A stretch of 64,000 nucleotides of DNA, from NCBI GenBank assembly GCA_000403495.2, contig KE159817.1:55188-119187 (forward strand). The letters are read 5' to 3'. Below are positions 9,690 to 19,045 of this stretch, piece after piece. The stretch is from Lachnospiraceae bacterium 10-1 (GTDB taxonomy: Bacteria > Bacillota > Clostridia > Lachnospirales > Lachnospiraceae). The notes beneath the pieces are model-generated. The model was not told the DNA's origin and ran no database searches. It was given only the letters and a program-made list of their open reading frames with translations. The first letter of the stretch is position 1. Every line of letters starts with the position of its first letter. The position numbers and the translations under genes are program-made.

Positions 9690-11024
9690 ATGAGTAAAAG
9701 CAGGAAGCCGATTGTTGCAGTAGTAGGAAGACCAAACGTAGGAAAGTCAACTTTATTTAATGCACTGGCAGGGCAGAGAATTTCAATTGTAAAGGATACA
9801 CCGGGAATTACCAGAGACCGTATTTATGCAGATGTGACCTGGCTGGATAAGGCATTTACCCTGATTGATACCGGAGGGATTGAACCGGACAGCAGGGATG
9901 TGATCCTGTCCCAGATGCGTGAACAGGCACAGATTGCTATTGACACTGCAGATGTGATTCTTTTTATGGTAGACGTAAGACAGGGGATGGTGGATGCGGA
10001 TTCCAAAGTTGCAGATATGCTGAGACGTTCTCATAAACCAGTGGTATTGGTAGTCAATAAAGTGGACAACTTTGAAAAATATATGGCGGATACTTATGAA
10101 TTTTATAATCTGGGGATTGGAGAACCACATCCCATTTCGGCATCTAACCAGCTTGGCATAGGAGATATGTTAGATGAAGTGATCAGCTATTTTGGAGAAG
10201 CTGGTGAAGCGCAGGAAGAGGATGACAAAATCAGGGTTGCCATTGTGGGAAAACCTAATGTGGGAAAATCCTCACTGATTAATAAGCTGATCGGAGAAAA
10301 CAGATTAATTGTTTCCAATATTGCAGGAACCACAAGAGATGCGGTAGATACGCCGGTTAAGCATAATGGCAGGGAATATGTTTTTATTGATACTGCCGGG
10401 CTGCGGCGTAAAAATAAGATTAAGGAAGAACTGGAAAAATATATGATCGTCCGGACAGTAAGTGCTGTTGAAAGGGCAGATATTGTTATTCTATTGATTG
10501 ATGCGGTGGAAGGCGTCACCGAACAGGATGCCAAGATAGCCGGAATTGCCCACGAGAGAGGAAAGGCAGTCATTATAGCTGTAAATAAATGGGATGCAAT
10601 AGAAAAAGATAACAAAACGGTTAATAAATATACAGCCCGTATCCGGGAAACTTTATCCTATATGCCCTATGCGGAAATTACATTTATTTCGGCAGTGACA
10701 GGCCAGAGGCTTCCAAAGTTGTACGACTTGATTGATATGGTAAGCGAAAACCATGCATTACGGATTTCCACAGGGGTGCTCAATGAGATCATGAGTGAGG
10801 CTGTAGCCCTTCAACAGCCGCCTTCTGACAAAGGAAAACGACTGAAGTTGTTTTATATTACCCAGGCAGGTGTAAAGCCGCCTACTTTTGTTATTTTTGT
10901 AAATGATAAAGAATTAATGCATTTTTCCTACACCAGATATATTGAAAATAAAATCAGAGAGGCATTTGGCTTTAGGGGGACACCCCTTAAGTTTATTATC
11001 AGGGAAAGAAAGGAAAGCAAATAA
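9690..11024 (+). CDS. der: Ribosome assembly GTPase Der (EngA)
   Basis: Der is an essential double GTPase needed for maturation of the 50S subunit. Two G domains are visible: the first with GRPNVGKSTLFNAL (about residues 9-22), DTGG and NKVD; the second with GKPNVGKSSLINKL (about 184-197), DTAGLRRK and NKWD. A C-terminal KH-like domain follows, ending in GFRGTPLKFIIRERK. The length of 444 is normal. It starts immediately after the DUF512 stop and is followed by plsY with a single base between stop and start, so this is one operon. Confidence 0.97.
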   Translation: MSKSRKPIVAVVGRPNVGKSTLFNALAGQRISIVKDTPGITRDRIYADVTWLDKAFTLIDTGGIEPDSRDVILSQMREQAQIAIDTADVILFMVDVRQGMVDADSKVADMLRRSHKPVVLVVNKVDNFEKYMADTYEFYNLGIGEPHPISASNQLGIGDMLDEVISYFGEAGEAQEEDDKIRVAIVGKPNVGKSSLINKLIGENRLIVSNIAGTTRDAVDTPVKHNGREYVFIDTAGLRRKNKIKEELEKYMIVRTVSAVERADIVILLIDAVEGVTEQDAKIAGIAHERGKAVIIAVNKWDAIEKDNKTVNKYTARIRETLSYMPYAEITFISAVTGQRLPKLYDLIDMVSENHALRISTGVLNEIMSEAVALQQPPSDKGKRLKLFYITQAGVKPPTFVIFVNDKELMHFSYTRYIENKIREAFGFRGTPLKFIIRERKESK

Positions 11025-11025
11025 A

Positions 11026-11673
11026 GTGGAGCGATTAATCTGTATAGCAATTGGTTACGTATTCGGACTGTTTCAGACGGCATTCATTTATGGAAAGCTG
11101 CATGGAATTGATATTAGACAGCATGGCAGCGGAAATGCCGGAACTACAAATACTTTAAGGGTTTTAGGAACAAAGGCGGGACTAATCGTACTTTTGGGTG
11201 ATATTTTAAAATGCATTTTTGCAATTGTAATCTGCGGTGGTATTTTTGACGCTTCCCATCAGGATGAGATTTATCTGCTTAAGCTGTATGCAGCATCAGG
11301 CGCTATTTTAGGCCATAATTTTCCTTTTTACCTGAATTTTAAAGGGGGAAAGGGGATCGCGGCAACAGCCGGCCTTATTTTGTCTTTTCACCCTGCATTT
11401 ATTCCAATGGGAGTTATACTGTTTTTTGGTGCATTTTTTATCACCCATTATGTTTCATTAGGTTCCCTTCTTGTATACGCAGGACTTATGATTGAGATGA
11501 TTGTGGCAGGACAAATGGGGCTTTTTGGCTCTTCCCAGACAATACTGATTGAAATGTACATAATCACGGCACTGCTTACTATATTAGCCTATTATAAACA
11601 TCGTGAAAATATTGTGCGTCTTATAAAGGGGGAAGAGCGGAAAACTTATCTTACAAAGAAAAACAAACAATAA
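11026..11673 (+). CDS. plsY: Acyl-phosphate glycerol-3-phosphate acyltransferase
   Basis: PlsY is a membrane enzyme that adds an acyl group from acyl-phosphate to glycerol 3-phosphate, the first step of phospholipid synthesis. The three conserved loops are present: GSGNAGTTNTLRVLG, GHNFPFYLNFKGGKGIAAT, and the late region before the last spans. About six hydrophobic segments are seen in 215 residues. The reading frame opens inside der, but the GTG at 11026 begins directly after the der stop with AAAGGAAAGC upstream and is the best start. The C-terminal tail is basic (Lys and Arg rich). gpsA follows, which makes its substrate. Confidence 0.95.
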   Translation: MERLICIAIGYVFGLFQTAFIYGKLHGIDIRQHGSGNAGTTNTLRVLGTKAGLIVLLGDILKCIFAIVICGGIFDASHQDEIYLLKLYAASGAILGHNFPFYLNFKGGKGIAATAGLILSFHPAFIPMGVILFFGAFFITHYVSLGSLLVYAGLMIEMIVAGQMGLFGSSQTILIEMYIITALLTILAYYKHRENIVRLIKGEERKTYLTKKNKQ

Positions 11674-11789
11674 CCGGAAGCCGCCTGGGAGACAGCGGGG
11701 AATACTTTAGAATGAGAAGCGGTTGAATAAAAATGTGTATTCAATCTGTTGATTTATATGCGCGGCGCAACGTGCAGATGGGAAGAAGG

Positions 11790-12827
11790 ATGTCAAATGT
11801 AGGGATTATTGGAGCAGGAAGCTGGGGATGTGCGTTGGCGAAACTTCTTCATAATAATGGAAATCAGGTTACCGTATGGTCCATTATGGATGATGAAATT
11901 TCAATGCTGAAGAAAAACCATGAGCACAAGGATAAGCTTCCAGGAGTTATTCTGCCTGATGACATGAATTTTACAACGGATATTGAACAGGCAGCGGCTG
12001 ATAAGGATGTGCTTGTACTTGCGGTTCCATCGCCATTTACCAGAAGCACTGCCGCAAAGCTGGCTCCTTATATTAAATACGGACAGAAAATAGTTAATGT
12101 TGCAAAGGGAATTGAGGAAACCACACTAATGACATTGTCGGAAGTTGTTGAACAGGAAATTCCCAATGCAGCAGTTGCTGTTCTTTCCGGTCCATCTCAT
12201 GCAGAGGAGGTAGGGAGAGGGATTCCTACCACTATTGTAGTGGGGGCTAAAGACAGGGAAAACGCCGAATATCTGCAGAATATGTTTATGAGCAAGGTGT
12301 TCCGTGTGTATATCAGCTCGGATGTGCTGGGAATTGAGCTGGGGGCCGCCCTTAAAAATGTGGTGGCGCTGGCAGCCGGCATGGCGGATGGACTTGGCTA
12401 TGGTGATAATACCAAAGCAGCGCTTATTACAAGAGGAATTGCGGAGATTGCAAGGCTTGGCATCAGCATGGGCGGAAGAATTGAAACCTTTTACGGACTT
12501 ACAGGAATAGGAGATTTGATTGTAACTTGTGCATCCATGCATTCCAGAAACCGGCGTGCAGGTATTTTGATTGGAAAGGGTGCTTCTATGGATGAAGCCA
12601 TGAAAGAGGTAAAAATGGTGGTGGAAGGAGTTTATTCCGCCAAAGCGGGTTACGCACTGGCTCAGAAATACGGAGTAAATGTGCCCATCATTGAACAGGT
12701 TAATAAAATATTATTTGAAAGAAAGCCGGCATCGGAAGCAGTCAGTGAATTGATGCTTCGTGATAAAAAGGTGGAAAATATAGATTTAAGAACATTATAC
12801 CAAAACAGTGTTGAGATACCCTGGTAG
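11790..12827 (+). CDS. gpsA: Glycerol-3-phosphate dehydrogenase [NAD(P)+]
   Basis: GpsA reduces dihydroxyacetone phosphate to glycerol 3-phosphate, the substrate of PlsY encoded just upstream. The Rossmann motif GIIGAGSWGCALA sits at the N terminus, KGIEETT and LSGPSHAEEV mark the nucleotide/substrate region, and catalytic Lys is in AALKNVVALAAGM. TGIGDLIVTC and HSRNRRAG are further family marks. The open frame extends to an ATG at 11733, but the ATG at 11790 starts at the usual place right before the Rossmann strand and gives 345 residues. A purine-rich site, GGAAGAAGG, precedes it. Confidence 0.95.
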   Translation: MSNVGIIGAGSWGCALAKLLHNNGNQVTVWSIMDDEISMLKKNHEHKDKLPGVILPDDMNFTTDIEQAAADKDVLVLAVPSPFTRSTAAKLAPYIKYGQKIVNVAKGIEETTLMTLSEVVEQEIPNAAVAVLSGPSHAEEVGRGIPTTIVVGAKDRENAEYLQNMFMSKVFRVYISSDVLGIELGAALKNVVALAAGMADGLGYGDNTKAALITRGIAEIARLGISMGGRIETFYGLTGIGDLIVTCASMHSRNRRAGILIGKGASMDEAMKEVKMVVEGVYSAKAGYALAQKYGVNVPIIEQVNKILFERKPASEAVSELMLRDKKVENIDLRTLYQNSVEIPW

Positions 12828-12858
12828 AAAATAAAGGGATAGCAGGAAGGAGAGAAAA

Positions 12859-13674
12859 ATGAGTAATCAGCAGTTTAGCGGAACGAAAGAGTATGTAGCT
12901 TCCGAGGAGTTAATGGCAGGGGTGAATGTAGCCATTGCGCTTCAAAAGCCGCTTTTGATTAAAGGGGAACCAGGAACGGGCAAAACCATGCTTGCAGAGG
13001 CAGTTGCCAGATCTCTTGGGAAAAAACTAATCATATGGAATATTAAATCAACAACAAAGGCGCAGGACGGCCTTTATATGTATGACACCATTCAAAGATT
13101 GTATGACGGACAGTTTGGAGAAGAGGGCGTGGATGATATTGCCCATTATATTAAGCTGGGAAAGTTAGGAGAAGCTTTTGAAGCTGAAGAACAGGTGGTT
13201 TTGCTGATTGACGAGATTGATAAGGCGGATTTGGAATTTCCCAATGATCTTTTATGGGAGCTTGACCAGATGGAATTTTATATTCATGAAACAAAGCGCA
13301 CCGTCAAGGCAAAACAACGTCCTATTGTAATCATTACATCCAATGCGGAAAAAGAACTGCCGGACGCTTTTCTTAGAAGATGTATCTTCCATTACATTGA
13401 TTTCCCCGATGAAGCTTTAATGGAAGAAATTGTAAAGACACACTATCCTGACGTGGAAGATCATCTTTTGCAAAATGCAATGGAGGTATTTTACCGGATC
13501 CGCGATCTTCGGGATATCCGCAAAAAACCAAGTACTTCAGAGCTGATTGATTGGATCAATGCACTGCAAATTGGAGGCATTAGCGCAGATCAGATACGGG
13601 CAAAGCTTCCTTTTATCGGTGTGGTGGTAAAAAAAGATGAGGATTTGGAGACCGTAAGGCAGAAACTAGATTAA
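12859..13674 (+). CDS. MoxR-type AAA+ ATPase
   Basis: A 271-residue AAA+ ATPase. Walker A is GEPGTGKTML (about residues 36-45), Walker B is VVLLIDEIDKAD, sensor 1 is IITSNAEKELPDAFLRRC with its arginine finger region. MoxR ATPases act as chaperones that insert metals or cofactors or remodel partner proteins, nearly always together with a VWA-domain protein, and such a gene follows 46 bases later. No target enzyme gene lies beside the pair, so the client is unknown. It has a good ribosome site AAGGAGAG before ATG 12859. Confidence 0.9.
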   Translation: MSNQQFSGTKEYVASEELMAGVNVAIALQKPLLIKGEPGTGKTMLAEAVARSLGKKLIIWNIKSTTKAQDGLYMYDTIQRLYDGQFGEEGVDDIAHYIKLGKLGEAFEAEEQVVLLIDEIDKADLEFPNDLLWELDQMEFYIHETKRTVKAKQRPIVIITSNAEKELPDAFLRRCIFHYIDFPDEALMEEIVKTHYPDVEDHLLQNAMEVFYRIRDLRDIRKKPSTSELIDWINALQIGGISADQIRAKLPFIGVVVKKDEDLETVRQKLD

Positions 13675-13720
13675 AGATAAAAGATAGCAGAGTTTGTTTT
13701 GAAGCTGTGAGGTGGCGGAT

Positions 13721-14926
13721 ATGTTCTCAAATTTCTTTTACATTTGTAAAGCAAAAGGGTTAAATATAACCTTAAGTGAATGGCTTACCTTACAGGAAGC
13801 CTTGGATCAGGGGCTGTGCAGCAGCAGCCTTACGGAATTTTATTATATTGCCAGAATGATTCTGGTGAAAAGTGAAACTGATTTTGATAAATTTGATATG
13901 GCCTTTGAAGAGGCATTTAAAGGCATACAGTCTGAAAATGAAATCTCTAAGAATATGATGAAATGGCTGGATAAGTCAGAGCTTATTGATATGGTTGATG
14001 AGGAAGAGCGTTACCGTATGAATGAGCAGGACGGAATACAATTCATTGATAAGGATGAAGTGGAATCCAAGTTTAAAGAAAGGCTGCGGGATCAGGACAG
14101 TGAGCATAATGGTGGAAGCTTTTGGATTGGCAGCATGGGAAAGACCGCGTTCGGTAATATGGGCGGCTTTATGGGTGGTATCAGGGTTGGGGGAAAGACC
14201 GGATATCAGAGTGCTTTTCAAGTGGTTGGTGCGCGTAAGTACAGAGATTTCCGGGATGACAGAATGTTGGACAACCGTCAGTTTCAGTTAGCTTTCCGAA
14301 AACTGCGCCAGTTTTCGTCAAGGCTGGATATTCCAAAAACAGAACTTGATATAGACGGAACCATTGATAAAACCTGTAATAATGGCGGCTACCTCCAGAT
14401 TGTTATGGATAAGCCGCGTAAAAATGCGGTAAAGCTTCTGCTTCTCATGGATTCAGGAGGAACCATGATTCCCTTCAGCTCTCTTTTAAACGAGCTATTT
14501 CAGGCGGTACACAAGTCCAATCATTATAAGGATGTGAAAACTTATTATTTTCACAATTGTATTTATTCCAAATTGTATAAAACACCTGAATGTGAAAACG
14601 GAGACTGGATTGATACGGAATGGATGTTCCGTAATCTGGACAGCGACTATAAGGTGATTGTTGTAGGGGACGCTGCTATGGCGCCGGAAGAGCTTTACTC
14701 CACCAGTGGGAACTATAGAGGACCAAATGGCGGGCTGGCAGGCTGGGACTGGCTGCAGCTATTAAAGCGCCACTATAAAAAGGTGGTCTGGCTAAACCCT
14801 AAAATGGCACCAGGACATGCGCCCTGGCGGGAGGCAGAAACAGCCATCAAGGCAATATTCCCTATGTATAAGCTAACGGTAGATGGGTTAAATCAGGCAA
14901 TGGTAAAATTAATGCTGAATAAATAA
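13721..14926 (+). CDS. VWA-domain (CoxE-like) partner of the MoxR ATPase
   Basis: A 401-residue soluble protein from ATG 13721, preceded by GAGGTGG (a GTG at 13712 is an alternative start). The N-terminal half is helical and acidic. A Gly-rich stretch lies near residues 140-165 (MGGFMGGIRVGGKTGYQS). The VWA domain begins near residue 240 with LLLLMDSGGTM, the metal-site motif of this subfamily, where DxGGS/T replaces the usual DxSxS. YYFHNCIY and VVGDAAMAPEEL follow. It should be the adaptor for the MoxR ATPase upstream. Confidence 0.85.
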   Translation: MFSNFFYICKAKGLNITLSEWLTLQEALDQGLCSSSLTEFYYIARMILVKSETDFDKFDMAFEEAFKGIQSENEISKNMMKWLDKSELIDMVDEEERYRMNEQDGIQFIDKDEVESKFKERLRDQDSEHNGGSFWIGSMGKTAFGNMGGFMGGIRVGGKTGYQSAFQVVGARKYRDFRDDRMLDNRQFQLAFRKLRQFSSRLDIPKTELDIDGTIDKTCNNGGYLQIVMDKPRKNAVKLLLLMDSGGTMIPFSSLLNELFQAVHKSNHYKDVKTYYFHNCIYSKLYKTPECENGDWIDTEWMFRNLDSDYKVIVVGDAAMAPEELYSTSGNYRGPNGGLAGWDWLQLLKRHYKKVVWLNPKMAPGHAPWREAETAIKAIFPMYKLTVDGLNQAMVKLMLNK

Positions 14927-14938
14927 TTTTCAAAATAG

Positions 14939-14968
14939 TTGTTGAATTTTCGTGAAATTTGTTATAAA
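14939..14968 (+). promoter_or_regulatory. Possible sigma-A promoter of the nucleoside importer operon
   Basis: TTGTTG (14939-14944), an 18-base spacer and TATAAA (14963-14968), about 85 bases before the lipoprotein start. If used, the transcript would begin before the hairpin at 14999-15030, which would then lie in the leader. Confidence 0.4.
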
Positions 14969-14998
14969 GTAGTAAAGTGATTGAACTTTAAAGTATGT

Positions 14999-15030
14999 AA
15001 AAAGGCAAAATAATTGGATTTTGCCTTTTT
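14999..15030 (+). terminator. Hairpin with T run between VWA gene and importer lipoprotein
   Basis: AAAAAGGCAAAAT, a 6-base loop and ATTTTGCCTTTTT make a strong AT-rich terminator. It can end the MoxR-VWA transcript. Because a promoter-like pair lies upstream of it and the lipoprotein ribosome site only 10 bases downstream, it might also act as an attenuator of the importer operon. Confidence 0.7.
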
Positions 15031-15053
15031 GCGTAAAATCTAAGGAGGAAAGT

Positions 15054-16271
15054 ATGAAAAAATTATTAAGTCTTTTGGCAGTATCCGCTATGGTAGTTTC
15101 CCTCTGCGCATGCAGCAATGGAGAAACAACAAAGGAAAATGCCGAAACAACTGAGAGCAGCTCAGAGGCAGAAACAACTGAGAGCAGCTCAGAGGCAGAA
15201 ACAGGTACGGAAGCAACAGATGAAAGTACAGGTGTTATGCCTGCAATTGCAAAAGAAGATATTAAGGTAGGTGTTATTCATATTACCGATCCTGCAGAGG
15301 GAAGTGGATATACCTATACCCATGATCTTGGCATTCAGGGAATGCAGAGTAATATCGGCCTTGATGATTCCCAAATCGTTCGTAAAAATAACGTGAATGA
15401 TACTGATGCAACAGCAATTGAAAATGCAATCAGAGAGTGTATTGAAGAAGGATGTAATGTTATTTTCGCTACAAGCTGGGGATTTATGGACACCTGTGAA
15501 GCTCTTTCAGAAGAGTTCCCAGATGTGATCTTTTCTCATGGTACAGGTTATAAATGCAATGGCGTAAACTTTAACAATTATTTTGGAAGGATTTACCAGG
15601 CAAGATATCTTGCAGGTGTTGCAGCAGGCCTTAAGACAGAAAGTAACAAACTTGGTTATGTTGCAGCTATGGGACAGGAAAATTCAGAAGTTACGGGCGG
15701 TGTCAATGCATTTGCAATGGGTGCATACTCCGTGAACCCTGACTGTGAAGTATATGTAAAAGTAACAAACAGCTGGTTTGATCCGGAAGGTGAAACCCAG
15801 GCAGCACAGGCACTTGTTGACCTCGGATGCGATGTGATCGCACAGCATTGTGATACTCCTAACCCTCAGACAGTTGCTGAGCAAAATGGCGTATGGGGCG
15901 TTGGTTACAATTCAGATATGTCCAAGGATGCAGCAGGTGCTGTATTAACTTCTGTTATGTGGGACTGGTCCGTGTATTATACTTATGCAGTACAGTCTAT
16001 TATTGACGGAACATGGACAGGTGAAAACTATTTTGGAGGCATGGCAGACGGTCTTGTAAATATTGCTCCTCTTTCTGATCTTTGTGCAGACGGAACACAG
16101 GAAGCTGTTGATGCTGCAAGAGAACAGATCATTGATGAAGGATTCAATGTATTTGACGGCGTAATTGAAACAAATGACGGAAGTACTGTTGGTGAGGAAG
16201 GTTCTACTTTAAGTGATTCTGATATTACCGGCAGCATGAACTGGTATTTCAAGAATGTAGTAGTTAAATAA
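15054..16271 (+). CDS. BmpA-family lipoprotein, purine nucleoside ABC importer binding protein
   Basis: The substrate-binding part of a nucleoside ABC importer, anchored outside the membrane. The signal peptide MKKLLSLLAVSAM leads to a lipobox LCAC with the lipid-bearing Cys near residue 19. A Thr/Ser/Glu-rich linker follows, built from two exact copies of a 27-base unit. The BMP (PF02608-type) domain starts at IKVGVIHITDPAEGSGYTYTHD and includes GCNVIFATSWGFMD and YLAGVAAGLKTESNKLGYVAAM. The start at 15054 follows AAGGAGG. Four genes (binding protein, ATPase, two permeases) make a complete importer like Bacillus NupNOPQ. Confidence 0.92.
   Translation: MKKLLSLLAVSAMVVSLCACSNGETTKENAETTESSSEAETTESSSEAETGTEATDESTGVMPAIAKEDIKVGVIHITDPAEGSGYTYTHDLGIQGMQSNIGLDDSQIVRKNNVNDTDATAIENAIRECIEEGCNVIFATSWGFMDTCEALSEEFPDVIFSHGTGYKCNGVNFNNYFGRIYQARYLAGVAAGLKTESNKLGYVAAMGQENSEVTGGVNAFAMGAYSVNPDCEVYVKVTNSWFDPEGETQAAQALVDLGCDVIAQHCDTPNPQTVAEQNGVWGVGYNSDMSKDAAGAVLTSVMWDWSVYYTYAVQSIIDGTWTGENYFGGMADGLVNIAPLSDLCADGTQEAVDAAREQIIDEGFNVFDGVIETNDGSTVGEEGSTLSDSDITGSMNWYFKNVVVK
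15144..15197 (+). repeat. Two exact 27-base tandem copies in the lipoprotein linker
   Basis: Units at 15144-15170 and 15171-15197 are identical and encode ETTESSSEA twice; a partial third unit follows. They lengthen the flexible tether between the lipid anchor and the binding domain. Such a repeat could change copy number by slippage. Confidence 0.85.
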
Positions 16272-16292
16272 GTCGAGAGGCAGATTTTATAA

Positions 16293-16330
16293 GGGCGGCC
16301 ATTTCTATGATAAATGACCGCCCATTTTTT
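16293..16330 (+). terminator. Terminator-like hairpin after the importer lipoprotein
   Basis: GGGCGG-CCATTT and AAATGA-CCGCCC form the stem, followed by ATTTTTT. It lies inside the importer operon, between the binding protein and the ATPase. Partial termination here would make the binding protein in excess of the membrane parts, a common arrangement in ABC importers. Confidence 0.75.
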
Positions 16331-16388
16331 CTAAATCAGCATATAAAAGGCTGATCTTTGTTATATATAGTCGGAGTGGAGATAGAGT

Positions 16389-17933
16389 ATGTCAAAGCAT
16401 GAAAAATCATTATATGCAATTGAATGCAGAAAAATTACCAAGACTTTTGGACAGGTACTGGCCAATGATAAAATTGATCTGAATGTGAAATATGGAGAAA
16501 TACTTGCACTTCTTGGGGAAAATGGTTCAGGTAAAACAACGCTTATGAATATGCTATCAGGGATTTATCATCCTGACAGCGGTCAGATTTTTATAGGTGG
16601 CAGAGAGGTGAAAATTAATTCTCCTGTGGATGCCATGAATTTGGGTATTGGAATGATCCATCAGCATTTTAAACTGGTGGAGGCATTTCGGGCAATGGAT
16701 AATATCATTCTGGGTACTAAAGGAAAAAAAGAAAAGAACAAGGTAACCAGTGAAAAAATAAAAGAAATCAGTCATACATATGGATTGGAAATTGAACCGG
16801 AAAAATATGTCTGTGATATGAGCGTATCAGAAAAACAGACCGTAGAGATTTTAAAGGTTTTATATAAAGGGGCAGAAATTTTGATTTTGGATGAGCCGAC
16901 AGCAGTTCTTACGCCCCAGGAAACAGACAAACTATTTCAGATTCTTCGGAAAATGAAGGAAAAGGGATGCGCCATCATTATTATTACCCATAAGCTTCAG
17001 GAAGTATTGGAAATCAGCGACCGGGTTACGATTCTTCGAAAAGGGAAAAGTATTGATACGGTTGAAACGAATACATGTGATGCTCAAAAGCTGACAGAAT
17101 TGATGGTAGGAAGGCCTGTCAGTCTTGAAATCAATCACCCTCCGGTAAAAGAAAGCAAGACAATTCTAAAAGTAGTTGATCTTACTGTAAATAAAGCCGA
17201 TGGCACGAAGGCAATTGACGATATTTCCTTTGATATTCGAAGTGGAGAAATTTTAGGCGTGGCAGGCGTAGCCGGAAGCGGCCAGAAAGAATTATGCGAA
17301 ACCATAGCCGGGCTAATGGAGGCCAGTAAAGGAGCAATTCTTTTCCATAAGGAGAATCTTCTTGGGAAAACCCCTTCGGAAATTATTGAAAAAGGCGTCA
17401 GTATGAGTTTTGTACCGGAGGACAGGCTTGGCATGGGGCTTGTTGCGTCTATGGGAATGACGGATAATATGTTGCTTAAAAGCTACCAGAAAGGAAAAGG
17501 CGCTTTTGTTAACAGAAAGCCGGCCAGGGAAATGGCGGAAGGACTTATAAAGCAGCTTGATATTGTAACACCTGGGACGGAAACACCAGTTCGTTTGTTA
17601 AGCGGAGGGAATGTACAGAAGGTTCTGCTGGGACGGGAGATTGAATCTGCTCCGTCTGTTCTTATTACAGCTTATCCGGTAAGGGGACTGGATATTAATT
17701 CTTCTTATACGATTTATGATCTTTTAAATGAACAGAAAAAGAAAAATGTTGCTGTGATGTACATAGGGGAAGATTTGGATGTACTTCTGGAATTATCAGA
17801 CAGGATTATGGTTTTATGTCATGGGAAAATCACAGGAATTGTGGATACGCAGGGAACCACAAAGGAAGAAATCGGTATGATGATGACCGGAGAATCTAAA
17901 TTATCAGATCAGGAAAAGGAGGCACAAAGATGA
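16389..17933 (+). CDS. ABC importer ATPase with two nucleotide-binding domains (nucleoside)
   Basis: A 514-residue tandem ATPase of the sugar/nucleoside (NupO, RbsA-like) type. The first domain has Walker A GENGSGKTTL (about residues 43-52), signature region MSVSEKQTVEIL and Walker B LILDEPTAVLTP. The second domain has a degenerate Walker A GVAGSGQKEL, signature LSGGNVQKVLLGREIE and altered Walker B ITAYPVRGLD. Loss of the second Walker A Lys is normal for this family. The stop overlaps the next start by 4 bases (ATGA), so translation is coupled. Confidence 0.92.
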   Translation: MSKHEKSLYAIECRKITKTFGQVLANDKIDLNVKYGEILALLGENGSGKTTLMNMLSGIYHPDSGQIFIGGREVKINSPVDAMNLGIGMIHQHFKLVEAFRAMDNIILGTKGKKEKNKVTSEKIKEISHTYGLEIEPEKYVCDMSVSEKQTVEILKVLYKGAEILILDEPTAVLTPQETDKLFQILRKMKEKGCAIIIITHKLQEVLEISDRVTILRKGKSIDTVETNTCDAQKLTELMVGRPVSLEINHPPVKESKTILKVVDLTVNKADGTKAIDDISFDIRSGEILGVAGVAGSGQKELCETIAGLMEASKGAILFHKENLLGKTPSEIIEKGVSMSFVPEDRLGMGLVASMGMTDNMLLKSYQKGKGAFVNRKPAREMAEGLIKQLDIVTPGTETPVRLLSGGNVQKVLLGREIESAPSVLITAYPVRGLDINSSYTIYDLLNEQKKKNVAVMYIGEDLDVLLELSDRIMVLCHGKITGIVDTQGTTKEEIGMMMTGESKLSDQEKEAQR

Positions 17934-19045
17934 GTAATGGTGCAGGAAACAGACAAAATGAACCTTTTGCCAGAGTTGTAAAACGTGCCGAGCTTTCCAC
18001 TGGAAGAATTGTTTTTTTACGGTTAGCGGCAGTTGCACTTTCCCTGATTGCCGGAGGTATTTTTATTGCCTGCGTAGGACAAAATCCTTTTGTAATTTAT
18101 GGAACCATCATTTCAGGAGCAGTGCGCAGTGTTATGGCATTTCAGGGAACTGTTAAGGTCATGATACCCCTGCTGGTTACATCTTTGGGAGTTACGCTGG
18201 CGTTTAAAATGAAATTTTGGAATATAGGCGGAGAAGGTCAGATTATATTTGGAGCAACCTGTGCAACTTTTTTTGCTTTGTTTTGCTCGGGACTGAATCA
18301 TGTCCTATTAATTATTATCATGTTTTTGGCGGGATTTATCGGTGGCGGATTATGGGGGCTTTTGCCTGCGATTTTCAAAGTAAAATATAATACAAATGAA
18401 ACCCTGTTTACCTTAATGCTGAATTATATTGCACTTCATATTGTGTCATATTTAAGAGATGGCCCCTGGATGGATCCCGGTTCCCAGGGATTTCCCAAGA
18501 TCGCAAGATTTGACAAAAATGCATCTTTGGATAAATTGTTTGGCATACAGTTTGGATGGCTGATTGCCCTTATTTTGGTAATAATTATATTTGTCTATAT
18601 TAAATATACCAAGCAGGGATATGAAATCAGTGTTGTGGGGGAAAGCCAGGATACTGCAAGGTATGCGGGAATGAATGTAAAAAAGATTGTGCTCCGCACT
18701 ATGTTTTTAAGCGGCGGCATTTGCGGTATGGCAGGTATGCTGCAGGCAACAGGATCAGATATTACATTGACCACCTCTGTTGCAGGCGGGGTGGGATTTA
18801 CAGCAATTATTATTGCATGGCTGGCACAGTTAAATCCTTTTTCCATTTTATTGGTTTCTTTCCTGTTTAGTGTGCTTGAAAAAGGAAGCAGTGTGGTTCA
18901 GTCCAATTATGGATTATCGACAGACTGCGCAGATGTGCTGCAGGGAATTATCCTGTTTTTCATACTTGGATGTGAATTTTTTATACGATACCGGTTTTTA
19001 TTTAGAAAGAAAACAAAGGAAGTAGAAAAGGAGGGCACAAAATGA
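17930..19045 (+). CDS. ABC importer permease 1 (nucleoside, NupP-like)
   Basis: A 371-residue inner-membrane permease of the BPD_transp_2 family with about nine or ten hydrophobic segments. Family marks are FKMKFWNIGGEGQI, then LPAIFKVKYNTNETLFTLML with LNYIA, and GESQDTARYAGMNVKK, the cytoplasmic loop that contacts the ATPase. It overlaps the ATPase gene by 4 bases and the second permease by 4 bases. It forms a heterodimeric channel with the next gene product. Confidence 0.9.
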   Translation: MSNGAGNRQNEPFARVVKRAELSTGRIVFLRLAAVALSLIAGGIFIACVGQNPFVIYGTIISGAVRSVMAFQGTVKVMIPLLVTSLGVTLAFKMKFWNIGGEGQIIFGATCATFFALFCSGLNHVLLIIIMFLAGFIGGGLWGLLPAIFKVKYNTNETLFTLMLNYIALHIVSYLRDGPWMDPGSQGFPKIARFDKNASLDKLFGIQFGWLIALILVIIIFVYIKYTKQGYEISVVGESQDTARYAGMNVKKIVLRTMFLSGGICGMAGMLQATGSDITLTTSVAGGVGFTAIIIAWLAQLNPFSILLVSFLFSVLEKGSSVVQSNYGLSTDCADVLQGIILFFILGCEFFIRYRFLFRKKTKEVEKEGTK

